Shown here: piece after piece, positions 59,789 through 64,000 of the stretch
Layout of the letters: the number at the start of each line of letters is the position of its first letter
Position numbering within the stretch: the stretch's first letter is position 1
DNA from: an uncultured Phaeodactylibacter sp.
GTDB lineage: Bacteria; Bacteroidota; Bacteroidia; Chitinophagales; Saprospiraceae
Assembly (NCBI GenBank): GCA_913057245.1
Contig: CAJXNH010000006.1
Location: forward strand, 62,001 to 126,000
Direction of reading: 5' to 3'
Length of the DNA stretch: 64,000 bases
The notes under the pieces: generated by a model
Database searches by the model: none
Told to the model about the DNA's origin: nothing
What the model saw: the letters and a program-made list of their open reading frames with translations, nothing else
Program-made: the position numbers and the translations under genes

Positions 59789-59937
59789 GTTGTATGCAAT
59801 TTTCATTTTTGGTTTGTATTCAAATAACCCGAAAAACCGGGCTCAGGATCAGTAAAGACCCCAAAATTCCCGTTTTTTCACTCTATTAGACGAATTTCAG
59901 GAAAGAATCGGTATTTACAAAATGTTAAAACCAGTTC

Positions 59938-62526
59938 CTATTCCTCTTCATCGGATGCAGGAGGCGTTGTTGGCTCGTCCTCATCTTCTGATTTATGAAT
60001 GACGGCGATATCAGCCATTTCATCGTTTTTACCCAGCTTAATCAGGCGAACGCCCTGCGTAGCGCGGCCCATCACCCGGATATCACTTACCGCCATACGG
60101 ATAACGATGCCATCGCGCGTGGTGATCATCAGGTCACTGTCTTCGCTGACCGCTTTGATGGAAAATACACCGCCTGTCTTGTCCGTAACCTGCATGTTCT
60201 TAACGCCCTTACCGCCCCGGTTGGTCAGACGGTAATCGCTGTACAGCGTCCGCTTGCCCATACCCTTTTCAGAAAGGACCATAATGGCTGTTTCAGCTTC
60301 TTCCGGGTCGATGATGACCATGCCCACTGCGATGTCCTTGCCATCGTCGTTCAGGCTGATGCCCCGTACACCGGCAGCAGTACGCCCCATGGTACGCACC
60401 TTAGACTCCTCGAAGCGGATCGCCCGGCCGGAACGGCTGGCAATAAACACTTCCTGATTGCCATTGGTCAGTTTCGCTTCTATCAACTGATCGCCTTCGT
60501 TAATCGTAATGGCATTAATACCCCCTGCCCGCGGACGGGAGTAGGCTTCGACCAGCGTCTTCTTAATCAGGCCATTGCGGGTGCAGAAAACAATATTGTT
60601 ATTATTGATGAATTCCTCATCCGTCAGGTCCTGAATATTAATATAGGCTTTGATCCGGTCATCCTTTGGAATGGCCAGGATATTCTGAATCACCCGCCCG
60701 CTTGAAGTCTTGGTCGCTTCCGGTATCTCGTAAACCCGCAGCCAATGGCAACGCCCGGACTCCGTAAAGAGCAGCAGATAATTGTGGGTACTTGCAATGA
60801 ACAGGTGCTCCACAAAATCCGCATCCCGGGTCTTACTGCCACGGGAGCCACGCCCGCCGCGGCTTTGCTTGCGGTACTCGGATACCGGTGTCCGCTTGAT
60901 ATAGCCCAGGTGAGAAATCGTCACCACGACCTCCTCATTGGCAATCAGGTCTTCAATACTGATTTCGCCATCAGCAGCCGTGATATCGGTGCGGCGTTCG
61001 TCACCGTATTTTTCTTTGACCTCCTGCAGCTCCTCTGCAGCGATCTCGCGCTGCAGTTCTTCGCTTTCCAGAATAGACTTCAGGTAGGCGATACGCTCCT
61101 GCAGTTCGTCGTACTCTTCTTTGACCTTATCGCGCTCCAGACCGGTCAGTTTCTGCAGCCGCATATCCAGAATCGCGCGCGCCTGAGCTTCTGAAAGCGC
61201 ATTGCCCTCTTCTCTCGGATATTCATCGGTGTCTGCCTGCTCAATCAGCGGGCCAAACTGCTTCCAGAACTTATCCATATCCTCGATAAAGGCCCCTGCC
61301 ATCAAACCATTGCGGGCATCCTCCGGCGTAGCGGAGCTGCGGATGAGGTCGATGACCATATCGATGTAGTCCAGCGCAATGAGCAGGCCGACCAGGATGT
61401 GTGCCCGGGCAATCGCTTTGCGCAAATCATACTGCGTACGGCGCACGATAACCTCGATGCGGAACTTGATAAACTCCGCGATAATATCTTTCAGGTTGAG
61501 CAGCTCAGGCCGGCCATTAACCAGGGCTACGTTATTGACACCGTAGGAAGTCTGCAAAGCAGTGTACTTGTACAGCATGCTCAGTACAACGCTGGCCATG
61601 GCATCCCGCTTCACATCCACTACGATCCGCAGGCCATCGCGGTCAGACTCGTCGCGTATGTCGCTGATACCGATGATCTTTTTATCATTCACCAGTTCGG
61701 CGATCTTGGCGACCAGGTTGGCTTTATTGACCTGATAGGGAATCTCAGTAACCACGATGGTTTCTCTGCCGTTATCAGCCACCTGAATCTCTGCCCGGCC
61801 ACGCACGACAACCCGGCCGCGGCCGGTTTCGAAAGCTTCGCGTACACCGCTGGTACCATAGATGATGCCACCGGTTGGGAAATCCGGCGCTTTGATGTAC
61901 TGCATCAATTCTTCGATGGTGATATCCGGATTGGCAATTTGCGCCACGATGCCATCGACCACTTCTGTGAGGTTGTGCGGCAGCATATTGGTCGCCATAC
62001 CTACAGCGATACCAGAGGCACCGTTGACCAGCAGGTTTGGGATTCTGGTAGGCAGTACCGTAGGCTCCTTCAGCGTATCATCGAAGTTGAAGGTGAAATC
62101 GACAGTTTCCTTGCCGATATCAGCCAGCATCTCATCGGAAATACGCTCCAGGCGAGCCTCGGTATAACGCATCGCTGCCGGGCTGTCGCCATCCATAGAG
62201 CCAAAATTGCCCTGACCGTCTACCAGCGGGTAGCGCAGAGACCAGTGCTGTGCCATACGGACCATCGTATCGTATACGGAAGAGTCGCCGTGAGGGTGGT
62301 ATTTACCCAGCACCTCTCCCACAATACGTGCCGACTTTTTATAACTTTTGTTGTAGGTGAGCCCTAAATCTGACATACCGTAGAGGACACGGCGGTGTAC
62401 CGGCTTAAGGCCGTCCCGTACATCCGGAAGCGCCCGGGACACGATTACCGACATAGAGTAATCAATGTAGGCCGACTTCATTTGGTCCTCGATATTAACG
62501 GGGATAATTCGCTGTTTCAAAGACAT
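59938..62526 (-). CDS. gyrA: DNA gyrase subunit A
   Basis: An 862-residue type II topoisomerase subunit that cuts and rejoins DNA while introducing negative supercoils. The catalytic Tyr is Tyr121 in [14 protein letters not shown]. The quinolone region [11 protein letters not shown] (about 77-87) keeps Ser and Asp at the positions of E. coli Ser83 and Asp87, so it looks wild type. Residues from about 515 form the DNA-wrapping beta-pinwheel, with the GyrA box-like [10 protein letters not shown] near 559. The acidic tail [16 protein letters not shown] is typical of Bacteroidota. Confidence 0.96.
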   Translation of the reverse strand: MSLKQRIIPVNIEDQMKSAYIDYSMSVIVSRALPDVRDGLKPVHRRVLYGMSDLGLTYNKSYKKSARIVGEVLGKYHPHGDSSVYDTMVRMAQHWSLRYPLVDGQGNFGSMDGDSPAAMRYTEARLERISDEMLADIGKETVDFTFNFDDTLKEPTVLPTRIPNLLVNGASGIAVGMATNMLPHNLTEVVDGIVAQIANPDITIEELMQYIKAPDFPTGGIIYGTSGVREAFETGRGRVVVRGRAEIQVADNGRETIVVTEIPYQVNKANLVAKIAELVNDKKIIGISDIRDESDRDGLRIVVDVKRDAMASVVLSMLYKYTALQTSYGVNNVALVNGRPELLNLKDIIAEFIKFRIEVIVRRTQYDLRKAIARAHILVGLLIALDYIDMVIDLIRSSATPEDARNGLMAGAFIEDMDKFWKQFGPLIEQADTDEYPREEGNALSEAQARAILDMRLQKLTGLERDKVKEEYDELQERIAYLKSILESEELQREIAAEELQEVKEKYGDERRTDITAADGEISIEDLIANEEVVVTISHLGYIKRTPVSEYRKQSRGGRGSRGSKTRDADFVEHLFIASTHNYLLLFTESGRCHWLRVYEIPEATKTSSGRVIQNILAIPKDDRIKAYINIQDLTDEEFINNNNIVFCTRNGLIKKTLVEAYSRPRAGGINAITINEGDQLIEAKLTNGNQEVFIASRSGRAIRFEESKVRTMGRTAAGVRGISLNDDGKDIAVGMVIIDPEEAETAIMVLSEKGMGKRTLYSDYRLTNRGGKGVKNMQVTDKTGGVFSIKAVSEDSDLMITTRDGIVIRMAVSDIRVMGRATQGVRLIKLGKNDEMADIAVIHKSEDEDEPTTPPASDEEE

Positions 62527-62573
62527 GTAAGCGGTTTATTCTTGTATTTTCTTGCCCTTTTTTCAAAGACAGG

Positions 62574-62581
62574 CAAAGATA
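62574..62581 (-). promoter_or_regulatory. Bacteroidota -7 box (TATCTTTG) for gyrA
   Basis: On the minus strand TATCTTTG followed by CC lies 48 bases before the gyrA ATG. Confidence 0.5.
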
Positions 62582-62633
62582 AGAAAAAAACAGGATTTTG
62601 CTTTACTATGACGGCTACTCCCTTCCCAAAATA

Positions 62634-62641
62634 TATCTTTG
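62634..62641 (+). promoter_or_regulatory. Bacteroidota -7 box (TATCTTTG) for ubiE
   Basis: TATCTTTG followed by C lies 20 bases before the ubiE ATG, divergent from the gyrA box 53 bases away. Confidence 0.5.
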
Positions 62642-62660
62642 CAAAAATTTTGAAATTACT

Positions 62661-63392
62661 ATGGCAGAGGAAGTAAAGCCGTATGATCAGTCGGGCAGTA
62701 AGAAAGAGCAGGTGTCGAAGATGTTTGATGGCATCGCGCCCTACTATGATTTCCTGAACCGCCTGTTGTCTCTGGGTATTGATGTGTACTGGCGCAAGCG
62801 GGCCATCAAGCTGTTGAAGGAGGATGCGCCTAAGGTGGTACTCGATGTGGCTACCGGCACGGCAGACGTGGCACTGGAGACCGCACGGCAGTTGCAGCCT
62901 GAGAAAATTATCGGTATTGATATCGCCAATGAAATGCTCGAAATTGGCCGGACCAAAATCGATAAACGCGGATTGAGCACCACCATTGAGCTGCAGCAGG
63001 GCGACTCGGAGAATTTGCCGTTTTCAGACAATACGTTTGATGCCATCACCGTTGCTTTTGGTGTGCGCAATTTTGAACACCTGGAAAAGGGGCTCGAAGA
63101 AATGCATCGGGTGCTAAAGCCGGGCGGCAAGCTTGTAGTACTGGAGTTTTCCAAACCCCGGGTTTTCCCGTTCAAGCAACTGTACAACTTTTATTTCCGG
63201 AACATCCTGCCCACCGTGGGCCGGCTGACTTCTAAGGACCCCAGGGCTTACAGTTACCTTTACGAATCGGTGCAGGCATTTCCTGACCGCGAACAGTTTA
63301 CCGACATTCTTAGCAAAATTGGCTTTAAATCAAATCAATGCATACCACTAACTCTTGGCGTTTGCGCGATTTATTCCGGTGGGAAAGCTTAA
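62661..63392 (+). CDS. ubiE: Demethylmenaquinone methyltransferase
   Basis: A 243-residue SAM-dependent methyltransferase that makes the last step of menaquinone synthesis. SAM motif VLDVATGTADVALETA (about 54-69), PFSDNTFDAITVAFGVRNFE (about 118-137) and the MenG/UbiE blocks YDFLNRLLSLGIDVYWR (about 30-46) and KDPRAYSYLYESVQAFPDRE (about 193-212) are present. The ATG at MAEEVKPYD is chosen over one 63 bases upstream because of the -7 box between them. Its 3' end overlaps porT by 55 bases; the two are neighbours in many Bacteroidota. Confidence 0.94.
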   Translation: MAEEVKPYDQSGSKKEQVSKMFDGIAPYYDFLNRLLSLGIDVYWRKRAIKLLKEDAPKVVLDVATGTADVALETARQLQPEKIIGIDIANEMLEIGRTKIDKRGLSTTIELQQGDSENLPFSDNTFDAITVAFGVRNFEHLEKGLEEMHRVLKPGGKLVVLEFSKPRVFPFKQLYNFYFRNILPTVGRLTSKDPRAYSYLYESVQAFPDREQFTDILSKIGFKSNQCIPLTLGVCAIYSGGKA

Positions 63393-64000
63393 GCTTAGCT
63401 TGCGCCCTGCTTCTCCTGCTGCCGGCGCAGCAGTCCTCAGCTCAGGCTACCGGGAATTACAACTTTTTCGACTTCCAGCAGAAGCCTTATTACTTTGGGA
63501 TTACCCTGGGGTACAACTCCTCCCGGTTCACGCCCTTCAACTCTGATCAGTTCCTGCAAAGCGACTCCATCCGCGTGGTCGAGTCTGCCTCAGGGCCGGG
63601 CTTCAATCTTGGTATTGTCACCAACCTGAAAATGGGCGATCATTTCGATTTTCGCTTCCTCCCCACCCTCTCTTTTGCTGAGCGGACGATTAGCTACACC
63701 CGTTTTGGGCGGCGGTCTAATTTTTCTGAACGGCGGGTAGAGTCTGTCCTCGTGGAAATGCCTTTCCACCTGCGCTACAAGTCGGCCCCCTACAAGGATA
63801 TGCGGCTTTTTGTCATTGCTGGTGTGAAGTATGCCTTTGATGTGGCCAGTGATTCGCAAACCCGGCAGGCGGAGACCCTCGTACGCATAGCCCCCAATGA
63901 ATTCGCACTGGAGTATGGCGCAGGCGTGCAGTTCTTCTTCCCTTTCTTCATCTTTTCTCCTGAAATCAAGATATCCCATGGCATCGGCAATACGCTGATC
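63338..64000 (+). CDS. porT: Type IX secretion protein PorT/SprT, partial
   Basis: The first 221 residues of an outer-membrane beta-barrel protein; the gene runs off the right edge. The start MHTTNSWRLRD lies inside ubiE; the signal peptide is LACALLLLLPAQQSSAQ. QKPYYFGITLGYNSSRF, VESASGPGFNLGIVTNLKMG and HFDFRFLPTLSF fit the PorT family, needed for T9SS in Porphyromonas gingivalis and SprT in Flavobacterium. Position directly after ubiE is conserved in the phylum and supports the call. Confidence 0.85.
   Translation, partial: MHTTNSWRLRDLFRWESLSLACALLLLLPAQQSSAQATGNYNFFDFQQKPYYFGITLGYNSSRFTPFNSDQFLQSDSIRVVESASGPGFNLGIVTNLKMGDHFDFRFLPTLSFAERTISYTRFGRRSNFSERRVESVLVEMPFHLRYKSAPYKDMRLFVIAGVKYAFDVASDSQTRQAETLVRIAPNEFALEYGAGVQFFFPFFIFSPEIKISHGIGNTLI

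Noticed and set aside
61399-62367. 322-codon frame opposite gyrA
   Set aside because: Antisense shadow of a certain gene, rich in His, Gln and Val without any family signal.

Overview
The window is chromosomal DNA of a Bacteroidota bacterium, most likely of the Saprospiria (Lewinella/Phaeodactylibacter-like). This rests on three things: type IX secretion genes (a PorP/SprF-like protein at 7871, a T9SS-sorted subtilase at 40326, PorT next to ubiE at 63338), the TAnnTTTG form of the -7 promoter box in front of several genes, and the near absence of Shine-Dalgarno sequences. Taxonomy is inferred from gene content only. There is one tRNA, no rRNA and no CRISPR array.

Bases 1-24,900 are ordinary core genome: a partial flippase and saccharopine dehydrogenase, cytidine deaminase, NUDIX, kdsB, LysM protein, cystathionine beta-synthase, an NlpC/P60-like protein without its catalytic Cys, a PorP-like protein, a VTC/ribBA/glycosyltransferase operon, M1 peptidase, a PgpH-type HD phosphodiesterase, cobalamin adenosyltransferase, ABC ATPase, gatC, deoxynucleoside kinase, ychF, a pseudouridine synthase, TM2 protein, ung, a hydrolase and a HEPN-like protein.

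Bases 25,024-34,598 are a compact (about 9.6 kb) integrative element in the 3' end of tRNA-Arg(TCT), bounded by a 13-bp direct repeat. It carries a tyrosine integrase, an AT-rich gene abutting it, an excisionase-like HTH protein, a four-helix membrane protein with an out-of-frame zinc finger, a DUF1874-like (AcrIII-1/YddF family) protein, an iteron-rich origin-like region, a large primase/helicase-like protein, a ribbon-helix-helix protein and small unknown genes. I see no relaxase, capsid or terminase. It looks like an integrated plasmid or phage-satellite-like element and is the most interesting part of the window. A 196-bp MITE with perfect 15-bp ends and a TAA target duplication lies just beyond it.

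Bases 35,000-64,000 return to the chromosome: a TonB receptor behind two DtxR/MntR-like operator dyads, a PorE-like protein with SPOR in place of OmpA, the T9SS subtilase, an acyltransferase, a retropepsin-like protease, rmuC, a trehalose synthase/maltokinase fusion, miaE, a prolyl-oligopeptidase-like lipoprotein without its catalytic triad, the diadenylate cyclase, a frameshifted lipoprotein, aspartate kinase, a hexapeptide acetyltransferase, a TPR protein, gyrA, ubiE and partial porT. The cyclic-di-AMP synthase (53842) and a candidate phosphodiesterase (15765) are both present but far apart.
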